Below are positions 33,840-47,700 of a DNA stretch of 64,000 bases, piece after piece; the first letter of the stretch is position 1; each line of letters opens with the position of its first letter. The notes under the pieces are model-generated. The model was not told the DNA's origin, made no database searches, and saw only the letters and a program-made list of their open reading frames with translations. Both the position numbers and the translations under genes were made by a program. Origin of the DNA: Bactrocera neohumeralis (Eukaryota > Arthropoda > Insecta > Diptera > Tephritidae); assembly GCF_024586455.1 (NCBI RefSeq), contig NC_065922.1, positions 248,001 to 312,000 of the forward strand, in the 5' to 3' direction.

Positions 33840-35010
33840 TATTTAGATATAAATGATCAGGATGAAAAGATGAGTTCAAATCCGGGTGACTGTCTGTCCA
33901 TCACCCGTCTGGGCAAGCCGTAACTTGAGTAAAAATTTAGATATCATAATGTAACTTGGTACACGTGCTCTTTGGTAAAATGGAGATCGAAGATAGCTGT
34001 TAAGCGAAAACTTATAAAGTGTCATAACTAAGAACTAAATTATGATATAGAACTGTAATTTGGCACAGGGGATCGCAATAATAAAAGGCAACTTTGGGCT
34101 AAAAACTTAGAATTTTGGCCCTGAACTTTAATAGGTTTAATGTAAATATCTCTTTAGCCACTTAAGCTACAAAAACCAAATTCGCTCATGATAAATTTTT
34201 TAAGCTTCCACCGACACTGTAAAAAGAGAAATCGGAAGATAACCCCGTCCACTCCCCAAATAACGGTACTGTTAAAAACTACAAAAAATCGATAAATCAA
34301 TAACTGAATACGACAGAGACATAAAATTCTACACCCCGGTTGGTATAGAAAGGGTTAATAGGAGCCGGAATAAAAACTGGACGATGGGCGTGTAACCGAC
34401 CACTTTTAGGTGAAATCACATACCTCGGGATCTGCCCGACCGATTTCGACCAAATTTGGTACGTGACATTCTCCTCACACACATCACGCCTCCTTCCCAT
34501 ATAACACAATTTCTAATTCCGTCTGATTTTTTCCTTTCCAGTGTACAAATCATGAAGCAATTAATTTAACGGGATAAAACTTTGCACAAGACAAAGGGCG
34601 AATGGCATTAGAATATGCCAAGAAAAATTGTTCAAGCCCTTAAGTACGAAATGGTTGAAATCCAGTACCTATAGTTGACTTTTTACCGCATATATCGGTC
34701 AATGTGTGAGATATATAATTGAAATTCAAGGATAAATCTTTCCTGACAATAATCTGTGTGCCAAGAAGGGGCTGACTCGAATCAATACTTTCATTAACTC
34801 CCATACTTAATACAACGATTTTCGAACTTCCAGGAGACTTTATACCTCATATATCGGCCATATGTAAGTTATCTCATTGAAAATGGTATGAATGAGGTCT
34901 CTTAATGAATCTCAGGGAACATTTTATTAGTATGTGGCATTCTGTGTGATTTTTTTAAGTTGCAAGATTATAAAATGATCGAATGCACTCGAACTTAGAC
35001 CTTTCATTAT
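33840..35010 (+). repeat. Dispersed fly repeat, copy 4 (longest)
   Basis: It begins TATAAATGATCAGGATGAAA and runs through GGGTGACTGTCTGTCCATCA, GTAACTTGAGTAAAAATTTA, AACTTATAAAGTGTCATAAC, GATCTGCCCGACCGATTTCG, TATCGGTCAATGTGTGAGAT and the tail TATAAAATGATCGAATGCAC. It is the most complete copy in the window and shows the order used to recognise the others. Non-coding. Confidence 0.7.
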
Positions 35011-35728
35011 GATGGAAGGATATCATTATTTAATAACTGATATTTTTATAGATCTTAACGATTAGATAATTTTCACCGCACAAATAGTCGCCCAATAGAA
35101 TCAAATCACATGATTTAGCTGAGCAAGTCAATTTATAGTAGCCAAAGAGTATGTATTATTTTAAATGTAAAAAAAGTACTATACAAAATGTAATTCTAAA
35201 AAAACTTATTGATACTGATAAAAAAATTTCAATTTATAAATACGAGATTGAGTATTTTTTATCCCTCTATAAAAATATAAGTATATACATATTACATATA
35301 TCTAAGTCAAAGTTGCGTGATAAAACTTTAAGTTGAAACGAAAAGCATTTAAAAGAAAGAAGGATTTGGGTCATAGAGTTTTAAAATATTATATTAAAAA
35401 GAAAATTACAAAAGAAATGTGCTGATCAATGAGTCTTGGTTGATATTCAAAAAGTGCATCTATATTCATTGGACTGTAAATGTTTTTATTCTTTAAACCT
35501 GACCGAAAGTGGTTAAAATAATGAATAACTTTTCACAATATATAAAAATAATAATAAAGATACGTTCCCATTAAATTTCATAAACTGTGTAAACGTACAA
35601 CAGAACAAAGCCTAATCAATCAGTTAAGATAACTACATATAATAAATACTTTGTACAAATATTTCTAGAATTATTAAAAACAAACTATAAGCGGCATCAT
35701 AGGTAACATCGCCAGCTTTTCTGTTCAG

Positions 35729-38700
35729 CAAGACAACATTATGCATTCGCATAAATTAAACACATGTGACTCAACGGGTAGCGTTTCATCAGTAGAAAGA
35801 CCTAATGCAGGCGCATTGGCATTGCACTATGCCGCAGCACGCGGCTGTTTAGACTGTGTACAATTGCTTGTTGGAGCATCAACAGATATATGGTAAGTTC
35901 CTTCGAATTTTCTTTTGCACATCTTTTATAAATATACATGTGTATATATGTATATAAATTACACATAGTATATCAACATATGCATTTATACATATACATA
36001 TGTATGTGAATCTGACATACACATACACATTCAAAGTATCGACACAATTATAACTAAATACATTATCAATTATGGTGAAAGTTATTAGTTCAGCATGAAA
36101 TTATTTATAATTTATCGCACAAAGGGGGTTAGTGACAAAACAGATTAACAAAATATGTAGATTTATGTATATGTATTTCAATAAGCATAGTATAAAAATG
36201 GCGATTGAAATAGAGATAAATAGTTATTTCAAAATATTAAATCAGTTTGAAGAAAAAAAGGACCATTAAATAAACTTACTCTATGTAATATGAGATAATG
36301 AGTAATTTGGGATAACAGATATGCAAATATGGGATAATATTATTTAATATTGAGAAAGAGATGTATACGTATATAAGTATGTATATTGTTGTTTATGGTC
36401 AGACTTAAATTTGAGCATCGAATGGCGCTAATGATTTTTTCAACTCTTCGTAAATTCGTTTCGAGGGGTTTATAGATCAATAATAAGTATATTTATGCAA
36501 TTTGGATTATGGATCTTTCCCCACGATTTGTGTAACGGTGAACTAGGAATGAATTGATTCAGATCATGGTGGTGATCTACTATCATTCCATACTTTTGGT
36601 AAAAGTGTCATCATATTGATATACATACATATAATAGATGAAATTAACTTTTGACTTTAGTTGATACTCATTGATTAGTAACTAGTAGAACTGCTGAATT
36701 CAAATGTGACCACAACAACTACCGATGGAATGTAGGTAAATTAGACTATCTCAGAGCATTTCTCTCATTTCTCTATTACATTTTACATACTCAGTTATAA
36801 TAGCACATGTACTATGTACATATGAATAAAGAAAGCTGGATAAAATACAAGCAGCGGAGATTGTTACCCAACTCGAGCGATGTATTCATGTATGAGTTGT
36901 TCGTATCTCTGGCTTTGGCGTGTGACTGCATTTGACTGTATCAAATGTGTTGTATTTGAGTGCCATCGAGTCGGCTGCAAGGCTGCGGAAAGGTGCACAG
37001 CGCTCTGACCGGCGTTGTGCTGCTTTTGGTGCACCGACAAGCAACGGGTTTCTTGAGTGCTTAGCTTAGTAGTGACTTACATTTCTGTATTCGTATTTAG
37101 TGTCTTGAAGTAAGCGGTAGTTCGTTTGGACTCAGTGGTCACGGTTTATGTTTGGTTGAAGAAGATAGAAAGGCAGTCGGCCGTGGCCAGTTTTCGCGTG
37201 TAACAGAAACGGTTTTATTTCTACTGATTGCTTGCTTTATCAACTGTAGGCTGCACGTTGTAAACATATTTTGTTCGGCTATTCGGTATATGCACGTACT
37301 TTTAAGCATATTAATATGTATCTTTTTAAATAACGTTCGTAAATGTGGTTGGTAAATTCAAAGTTATTTTATTGATAGTGTGTAAAGTTGAAGCGGTTGA
37401 ATTTGTCAGACGTTCTCTATTTTTTGCTATGCTCTCCTTCTTCTAAAATTAACAGATTCTTGGCAATTAAAATGTTGGAGCCTGCTATTACTATTATTTA
37501 AAGATCATCGAACCGAAACATGTTTTAAATGCATATTAATGCTGAAAATATAATAGATAGTAAATACTACTTCCACGAATAAGTGTACAAACATTAAAAT
37601 GAAAAGGTACAAAAACTTATATCACATGCTACCTTTTGCAATTTCAATTGACCTAAGACACATACATACATATACCATATACATTATTATATTACTATAA
37701 GTATGTAAATAAATGTTAGACTTTTAATATACATATGTATGAATGCACTGACGTATGCATACACATAAATACGTTTGTAACACTAATCATAAATCGTTTG
37801 TGAAAATATGATTGAGAATTAATTGATATCGCTTTACTTACATATGTATGTACTTTTAAACTTTTTGGTAATATATTGTCACCATTATGGGAAATTGTTA
37901 ACTGCTTCGAAACTGCAACTTTCCTGTCAAATTTTATATAAGTACATATGTTAATATAGCTAGATATACAGTATTAACGTAAGCTATTTGTTTTTGCTTC
38001 TCATCTGTCGTGGAACATATGTACCATTCGTACCAATGTACGATCAAGTTGCTACAAGAATGAAATCTGTAGTAAAAACATACCAAAAAAAATACGCAAA
38101 GAGTACGATTTAGGAAAATGAGAGCGGTAAATACAAGTCTATCCAAATGTACGTAAGAAGCATCTATAAGCGAACTTGCATTTTAAGACTGAGCCAGCCG
38201 AAGAAATTAATCACCTGCTTGTGAAACCGGGCCGAGCCGTTTCACCTGATGCGCTGGTGCTTTTTAACCATTCACTGCGGAAAATCCGAGCAGTAATGTT
38301 GCGCCTTCTATAATTTAACTACGTTAACTGCTATGCAGTGATATAGTTAGTAAAATTTTCATTTGCAAAAACTTTATGCTTGTATTATTAACTACGAGAA
38401 TTGAATAATTTTAATTACTGTACTTAAAAATTAATGCGCCCAAACTGTGTCTACGAAATGTTAACAAAAATATTTACACTTGTACTATGTTTGTTTAAAT
38501 ATTAAGTTGTGCGAAAGTTCAATGTTCATCGATTTTTCCCTTACATATATATTTATGTATGTATGTATCATAATTGTGTGTTATTGTGAAAGTTGCCAAA
38601 GAAAATCAATGGAAAGTGAAAACGGTAGATACTCTCTTAGTCTAATTACATAGGATTATTAACTGATATAGTAAATTGAATTATTGAGAATTAATATCTT

Positions 38701-41700
38701 CATTATTAATTATTTTGGTTCAACGCAGTTTTTATACTTGAATTAATACCTTCTCAGTCATTTGTATTTATAATATACCTTGAATTGAAGGATTCAAAAG
38801 CCTTATAACTAAAAAGAATGCACATTTTAATCGAATGTCTCTCTCTTAACGATTCGTTTGCTATATTATGACAACACAGTTATTTCTCTACAATCAGTGG
38901 TAGAAAAGGCTTTTTCGGTAGGATGACCACTAGTTTCACTTCCTACCGTCGTAGCAAAGTAAAAAGTAAATCGAATAACGACATTTCTTCTATTGTTGCT
39001 GAGATGAACGGTGTTAGTGGTATGGCAGATAGCTTACCTCAGCACATATCTAACGATGATATCTCAGATTTAGCTGAAATGGTGGACCCAACTGTGCGAA
39101 AAGAGATCAATCTCTCCAGTGAAGATGTAGCTGTTGTACGCAAAGAACACAATAATCGACGCAGCGTTGTAAGGTAAGCATTTCAACGTCAGTACTTAAA
39201 ATCTGTTGCTAAAACGAATAATTCCATGATTCCGAGTACTATGCATATTGATATTCACCATTCGATCCATAAAAAGTTGCTATCTTAAGTCTTTTGTATA
39301 ATGAAAAAGTAATTTTTTGCCTTCGTTATTGGGATATGTACCTTTGTTTAGTAACAAAAGGAAAGAAGGATATCATTGTCATTTTAAAAGCATTCTCTAA
39401 CATTACGTCATTTGAATATACATAAATGAGAGCAGAAAAAAAATAATATTATAGAAATATAGTTATAAGTGTTTGAAAAATTTTATTCGATTGGTCCCAT
39501 TCTTGGTATCTAAACACTACCCACAGGTTGCATAGAAGAGATATTTGCATTTATTGTATTTGAAACGAAACCAAAATAAGTTTATGCACTGATTTAAGCC
39601 TCATACAAAAGACAACTAGCTCGGCTAGTCTCAGTCTCTCATTCTGCAACAGTTGTGATTTTATTCTGATCGCTCTGCTTAATTACGTTAAGGAACATTT
39701 AATAATAATGGAGAAAGTATAAAAACTTGTAGAGTCATTTTGCAAGTACATACATAGTAGTTTGAGAATTTTTTAAGAAAATCAGACAGATATATAAACA
39801 TCACTAAATCAGGAAATTTGTTTATTGTGAACACTATCATTTAAGTATACATAACTTTGTCCAAAAATATAAAAATGGAAATTTTTTAAAGTATTTGTGT
39901 ACTAATAAAAATTTCTTTTCAATTTATTTTCATTTGTGCCGCATTGTCCGTTCATATTTTATTATTTATGTTTTCAAAATGTTTTAAGATCTAAAACTAT
40001 TTATAAATAATTGAAAAGTACTACATATTCTCCCTCACCTCATAAGCCTGGTTTCCCATCAGTCCATTTCCGTGTACTTCATGCATTTCTGGTTCTTTTA
40101 AAATATAAAAAAATATCCGGTAAAAGTGCCTGTATAAAAAAAGCAAAACAAACAATCGTAATACGAGTTTCTTAAAAATATTCCAAGGAAAATGGCAGTT
40201 TATTTAGTCTTTACCCCCTCTGACATATATGTTTGCTGTAAATAGAGGAAGCAGACCTCCCTGACGGATATAACCTCCTCATTCGAGCAAGTCGCCAAAT
40301 TTGGCCATTTTTTTGTCTACTGTTTTAATATATGATGTGTATTGGATTAAAAGCGTTGAACACTGAATAGAAGTGTTATGACCGTTGTATTTCTCATGCC
40401 GACTATTTAACTCTTGAACACTTCGGTCTCTTGAGATACTACTTCTGTCGCATTATACTTATAGGTTCAATAAAAGGTGTTATAACCATAACCATATAAA
40501 ACAGCTGATCGAACCAACTTTACGGGCAGTTTACAGTTTCCAATTACTTGAATACTTTGGTCTCTTGAAATACTACTTCTGTCGCATTATACTTATAGGT
40601 TCAATTAAAGCTGTTATAACCATAAACATATAAAACAGTTGAACTGCAAATGGGATTATTTTTAATGGGTAAGTGGGTACTAATGGAATACAATACCAAT
40701 CTTTCGAAACCGTACCTTTGCTTTTTCTTAAGTTATCTTTAATTCAATTGAATCGATGAAATCTTTTATAAGAATTGTATGCCAAAAGATAGTGCTGCCA
40801 CTACCTTATTTAAATTTTTGGCCAAATCCATTATTAGACTTTCCATACAACATATTATTATATATAATATTTTAGGAGACTTACAGAAAATAAAATAACA
40901 GAATTTGGTGAACTATTAACATAATTTAAGATCTTGTACATCGCTTTCTTTTTCCCCTGTGTGATTGTTTTTTGGTTTTTTTTTGTAATTCGGTGCTAAC
41001 AAAGATATAGCGCCTTATTTTATGTTTAATTAGCACTACTTTGAGAGATGGCAGTGATGTTATGTTAATGATTTGCAATAAAAATGTCAGCTAAATGCCA
41101 AATTCTAGATAATCCACGGTTTTTCTCAAGGATTGACAGATAGACTGATGTACAGACAGGTATTGCTTCGGGGCACTTTGCTTATTTTGGTTTATATAAC
41201 CATATACATATGTCTATCGATTATTTGAAAGTGATACAATTAACCATTAAGTTAATAAAGAAGTGCGAATGTATATTATTTTCAACATATATATACATAT
41301 ATATATACATCGCTTTCCTTTTCCCCTATGTGATTGTCTTTTGGGTTTTTTTTTTGTAATTCGGTTACCATATACATATGTATGTTGAAAAGCAAAATGT
41401 TTTAGTTTTGTGTTAAAAACCCTTCTAGAAAAAGGGTTGTCTTTTTACATTCAAATGCGAACTATAATAAATTTAAAATTAAATATATGAGCATTATTTT
41501 TTCACTTTACCCTTTATAGCGCGAATACACAAATGGACAATGATGTCACACCGGTCTACTTGGCAGCGCAAGAAGGGCACTTAGAGGTGCTAAAATTTTT
41601 AGTGCTTGAAGCTGGTGGTTCTCTCTATGTACGCGCACGCGACGGTATGGCACCGATACATGCTGCTTCACAAATGGGATGTTTGGATTGCCTCAGATGG

Positions 41701-44700
41701 ATGGTAAACGTATTCATTATAATTTTTTGATCGGGGTAGCCGTGTGTGATATGTATATGTTTTTCTACTATATAATTAAAAATACACTATTTTACATACA
41801 TATACATATGTATATGTGTATGGAAATAATATTGTTTTTTTTTTATTTTTATATTTTGTGGCCGTAATACTAAAACTTTACTTAACTTTGCATATACACG
41901 TACAAAGGTGCAAGATCAGGGTGTTGATCCAAATCTACGAGATGGAGATGGTGCTACACCACTACATTTTGCCGCGTCAAGAGGACACCTTTCCGTGGTA
42001 CGATGGTTGCTTAAACATGGGGCAAAACTGTCTTTGGATAAGTACGGCAAGTCGCCCATTAACGATGCAGCAGAAAATCAACAAGTAGAGGTGAGATCTT
42101 GTTCTATATGTCGAAATTTAATTAAGGTCTCTTAATATCATCACTTTTCAATTAAACATGTTTCTTTATTTATCTTTATTTTCTCTGTATGTCTATTCGA
42201 CAATTCAAGTGTCTTAATGTGTTAGTACAACACGGTAGTACAATAGACTATGGTTGTCGGGACAGGCATACTCAACAACGACAGAAAACTTGTTCATTAT
42301 CTAATAAGGAATTTCAAGAGATGCAAAATTGCAGTTTCAATAGAAGTGATGGAGGTAACTGTATCAACAACAGCTCAAACGGAAGCTTTAACTCGAATAG
42401 TAGTAAGCAGACTAGTTGCAGTAACACCATTAAATCGAAGACATCTTCGTCTTTAAGTTCAGATATTGAGCCCTTTTATTTGCATCCACCACCGATCTCT
42501 ATGGCCCATAAACGTATTGAGGCCATTTATTCACATTCTCAACAATCGCGGTCATCTTCTGAGAAATTATACAATGGCCAAATGGTGCCTAATGATGGCT
42601 TGTATGTCAATCCAATGCGTAACAGTTTCTTTACTCCTCCTTCCCCGACTGGCAGTGTTTCTGGAGAATCATTTTTTCTCCACGACCCTCATGAACTAAT
42701 TTATAATCGAGTTCGGGAGCTGTTCGATTCCGATTGCAACAGTGCTGGAAATTTAAAACCGAAAATGAATCGCCACAAAACTAATAGTCATAACAAAATA
42801 CATAAATCAAAAACAATAAACAATGCAGTTGTTGTACAAGCAGATGTTCACTCCAGTTCAAGTGGTACAGGAAGCGGATCAGAAGAATCTATATCCGTTT
42901 CTATTCAATCGAGTATGAAATTATCTAAAACTAACAACTTTCGAAGTCAAAGTTTTAATCTTCACACTAAATGTAACAACGAAAGTAGCAGCTACGATCA
43001 AGATCTCAGCGCCAGCACCAGCACAAAAATCATTACCAATGATAATAAAAAAATTAATACCAATTTAACTTCTGGAATCAACTATAATAAAATTAGCAAC
43101 AATAATATTAAAATTGATAAACAAAATCAAGTAGCTAAACAACCTAAAACGAATTATTTAAACAATGACAAGCTGAGACTAGAAAGTTCACATGACCATG
43201 ATTACGAGGATATATATTTGGTTCGTGAGGAGGCGCGAAAAAACAAAAGTAAATACGGTTCTGGACGATCACGTTCCCGTGATAGTGGGTCTCATTCACG
43301 CTCAGCTAGCACTTCCTCAACTCGTAGCTCAGATTTCATACTACAATACAGCAATCATGTAAGTAATCATATATTGGAAAACTTTTGTAATTCTTGGTTG
43401 GTTGGTTTATAGTCACTGCCTATCGAATTAACGTCCTAATTTCACTGTTTATTTTGGAGAGGTTTTACGTTAATCCATGTCATATCAAATTAGTTGAGTT
43501 TCTTAAACTTATTTAAAAAAAATGGATTTGAATTTTAGACTATGAACAGCAAGCATCAAAGTGAGCGGCTGAATCGAAATAAATCACAATCGACTATAGG
43601 AATACATAGCAAACCCAAATACGAGTTATCACAAAAGGAAAGTTTTACCGTTAAAAATGTCAATCTAAAGAACCTGCTCAACGCTAGTAGCAATGTCAAT
43701 TGTGGTGTTAAAAGCGACACATATGAAAGTGTGTGTCCAATAGAAGATATTGCTGAGCGTACCAAGCAATCACAGAAAAACTCCGTTATTCGAAATAATC
43801 TTGATTGCAGTAGCACTGGGAGCAACAGCAATATATTCCACCCAACATGCAATGATGGCAACACATGCGACCGCCAGTTAAAACGAGTTTCATCTGCTCC
43901 GCCTATACAAAACATAGACATCGGTATGTTCCACAAATGCAAATATATGTACATTCATATACATATATGTTCATACATACATACTAACTGAAGTACATAG
44001 TTACGCGAAAACATAAATTTTCGTATCATTTCAGTAAGTGGGCCTCCGCCTCCTCCACTGCCGCCACCGATGAACTCACTTTTACACAAAAGAATGCAAT
44101 TAGTTACATCAGATCCCATGAACTTTTATATTAGTAACTCAAATAGTAATTTGGATAATATAGATTCCGATTCCGGACTTGAGGTAATTGAGGAACCAAG
44201 TTTGCGCCCATCTGAGTTGATCAGAAGCAAACACAACCGAACAATGTCTACAATATCAGGTGAGATGCAAATATGCTCATCAATATACATATGTACATAT
44301 ATCTTTGGTAGCAAATAAGCTCAGGTAATCGTAGTTTTCATTTCAAGTCAAATATTGACAATCAACTCATCTCTAGATATTTTGATCAATATATTTACTG
44401 TAAAGAAGAGAAGAAGCTCGTTTTATTTATGAAATTCAAAGCTAACTAAACAAAACTTTACTAACATAAAATGTATGTTCTTAGTTAAATAAGTTAGTGT
44501 TATGTGTATATATAAAAATCTTAAGTGAGTATACCTACTACTTACATACCATAAATACATATGAATGTGTATACATTTATAAATATCCTGTAAAATCCCA
44601 AATTTGAAAATTGACCGCAACAAAGGTCATACTTATACATACATATATGCACATTTGTATTTGTATTCCAATACTAAATTGCAAATTAAATGGGAATTTT

Positions 44701-47700
44701 GAAAACTTCACGATTAAAAGTTGTACACCGGATCGGCTGGTTCAGTAACTTTCCTTATTTTTCACTCCAAATTTGCACATTAACCATTTGCACATATACA
44801 TTATTAACTTCAAACATGTAGAGATGCACATCTTTAACCATGTAAGTGCTATATACCAGTATATAACCAAGACAAGTGAAAAGATACCAATGAAAGTGAA
44901 TGTGGAGTTGCGCGGCTTGGTAATGGACAGGCTAGTATTATAACAACATATCCCAACAAACAAAACATCTATGCTATGCTACAACGCGACATGTTGCACA
45001 GAATATTTGTAGATGGCAGTTAGTAGAATAATATTTCCCTACCCAAGGTACGATTATTTTCTTAACTACTTGGATAGTCCCACTCTCAAAATGGTATTAG
45101 TAAACAGAAAAAGTGTAAATAATTTTACGAATTTAACAGATTTAAGTGAAAGCTTATTTATCCTTCCCATTAGATTCAGTTACTTGGGTATCTCTTGATT
45201 TCAATGTGAATGAACGTACGTTCATATATTCATAGAGATGTAGATATTGCATTTTTATGTCAATGTGTTGGTTAATACTCAAACGACATTAATAATGATC
45301 ATAGCCACTATGTGTGCCCACTTTAGTAACAACCAGTCGGATATGCTTTAGTTGCGTTGATGCCATCCTCTGAACCGCTACACAAAATACTTGACCATCG
45401 CACGGTCAATTCCACAAGCACGTCATAACTTCATACTATTATTTGTAAAACTTTACGTTAATACTTCTTAAAGCATTAAACTAACAGCGAACATATGTTA
45501 GGTCAAAAGAAATTCTCTCGACGAAATTATTTCACGTTGCGTTTTTCCCATTTTGACATATTTAATATTCGTTGTAAGTATAATGTGATGTGTGAATTGT
45601 ATGCGTTATACATACATAACAATAACGACATCCAAAAGGTTGTGTCTTGTACCATATTTGTGGAAGACTATAACAAAATGACACGAAAATCGCAACTAAA
45701 TATAATCTTCAATCATACTTAGATACATGGGCCGGTATAACAATCCAAGGGATTGTCCTTGAGGATTAATTTTGAAAATGATTAATACAAATATCTGTCA
45801 AAGAAAAAAAATTATAATTTATTTTTTGAATTTTGAACACATTCTTATATTTGGACATCCTAGAAATACGTATATACTATACTTGTACTACATATGTACA
45901 TATGTTGTATACATATATGTACATATGTATATAGTATATATATATTTTTTTTAATAGTTTTGACTTTTAATGTGAGATATGCTTATATATTGTAATATAT
46001 AAGTCTTCAAGCTGGATCAAGCTGAACACAGTGTTTTATTAAAATCGGTGAATTAGTTTAGGATATAACCGCGTAAGCGGTGTCTACGCCAATAAAGAAA
46101 AATATTTAGTTTAGGAGTTTACCCCTGACAAAACGTGACACGTCGTCCAACACATCGTTTGATTTTTTGCCAACTATCTCCATTAATTTCATTTTATAGT
46201 GAATCCAGATGATTTTGGTTTGAGTTTTCTGGACATATTTTTCGAGTACATAGCAATGGCAGAAAACTTTGTTTTTCAAACAAATTTGTTTAAATACATT
46301 AAAACAGTTTCATAAACTATTCAGTTACATTTATTGTAAAAAAGATGAATACATCAAACTTCGTATATACACAAATTATACATACGCATGCATACATATG
46401 TACATATATGTACATACATACATATCCACTGTTAATTCTTATTATTATTTTACAGCAAACAAGAAAGCTAAACTTCTTAATAGCAGTTGTAATGGGAATA
46501 TACAAAACTCTGCGTCACTTGCAACTATTAGCTGTCTTACACCTAGCAGAGAAAATTTTACTTGTGACAGTTATCACGTTTGCAATGATCAGAAAGATGA
46601 GAGAATTCAAGTGCAAAATTACCATTCAAATCGAGCAGATACCCAGCAACATCTATTACCCCAAAGCTATCAGCAATCTCAAATGTTTGGATCTTCCGCC
46701 GAAGATCACTACGAACTACAACAAACACAGTATGGGTACAGCAATTCAAATGGCAATATAGTAAGTGGCACACGTCCCGGTGGTCCAAACTTAGTTAATA
46801 AACAGTTAGTACTTCCCTTCGTGCCACCCAGTTTTCCAAACAAATCACAAGATGGCGTAACACATCTTATAAAGCCTTCTGAATATCTAAAAAGTATAAG
46901 TGATAAACGATCATGCCCTTCTTCAGCAAGGTGAGTGTGCTTATTTGATTATATATCTACATATATACATACATTGATGATATTTACTTTACATTTAATT
47001 GGCATTTATATATTATTAACCGAATTTCAACCTGATATATGGACAATATACATAAATGTACATACTTATTTATTTGGAAAAATATACATGGGGTGCTACT
47101 TAGATATGTACGTATGTATGTACAAATAGACAGAGTAGTAACCTACAAACATTGCTTTAAAAATGAATGCTCTTACTCACTGCAAATTTTCAACGAATAC
47201 CGTAAATGAATTAGTGCATTCAATTTGCAAAAATATCCACTTCGCCTTGCTAATCGCGTGCCGCATGAGAGAACGTAGCGTCTGCTAGATTGAATGGTCC
47301 ATTTCACCAAAGCATTTATTTATGCATTGGCGTGTGTATTTATAATTTATGCGAATTTTCCTAAAAAGTTATTTTCATGTTCAAATGAAGTTATTAGTTC
47401 TTCAGTTCAGTAGTAAAAACGATGATATTACGAACGCATCCAAGTAGGCATCGGTTAGTTAAGTTTTCCAAGTTTATTGTTTGAACAAAATCAAATATTA
47501 AAAAATCTTTTTACCAGCCTAAGTAGGTATGTATAATACATTTGTACATGTATTCTCATTTAGATCCACAGATACTGAAGATTACATGCATATTCAAGTG
47601 GCTAATCAGCACGGAGTTAACTGCGAGCCTCCAAAGCCTCCACCTCCGCCACCACTTCCAACTCATCCATTAATGCATCAAAATGAAAAGCAAAACAATA

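Noticed and set aside
37152..37355. 67-codon ORF in the forked intron
   Set aside because: Hydrophobic tail typical of random AT-rich translation; no splice phase compatible with forked.
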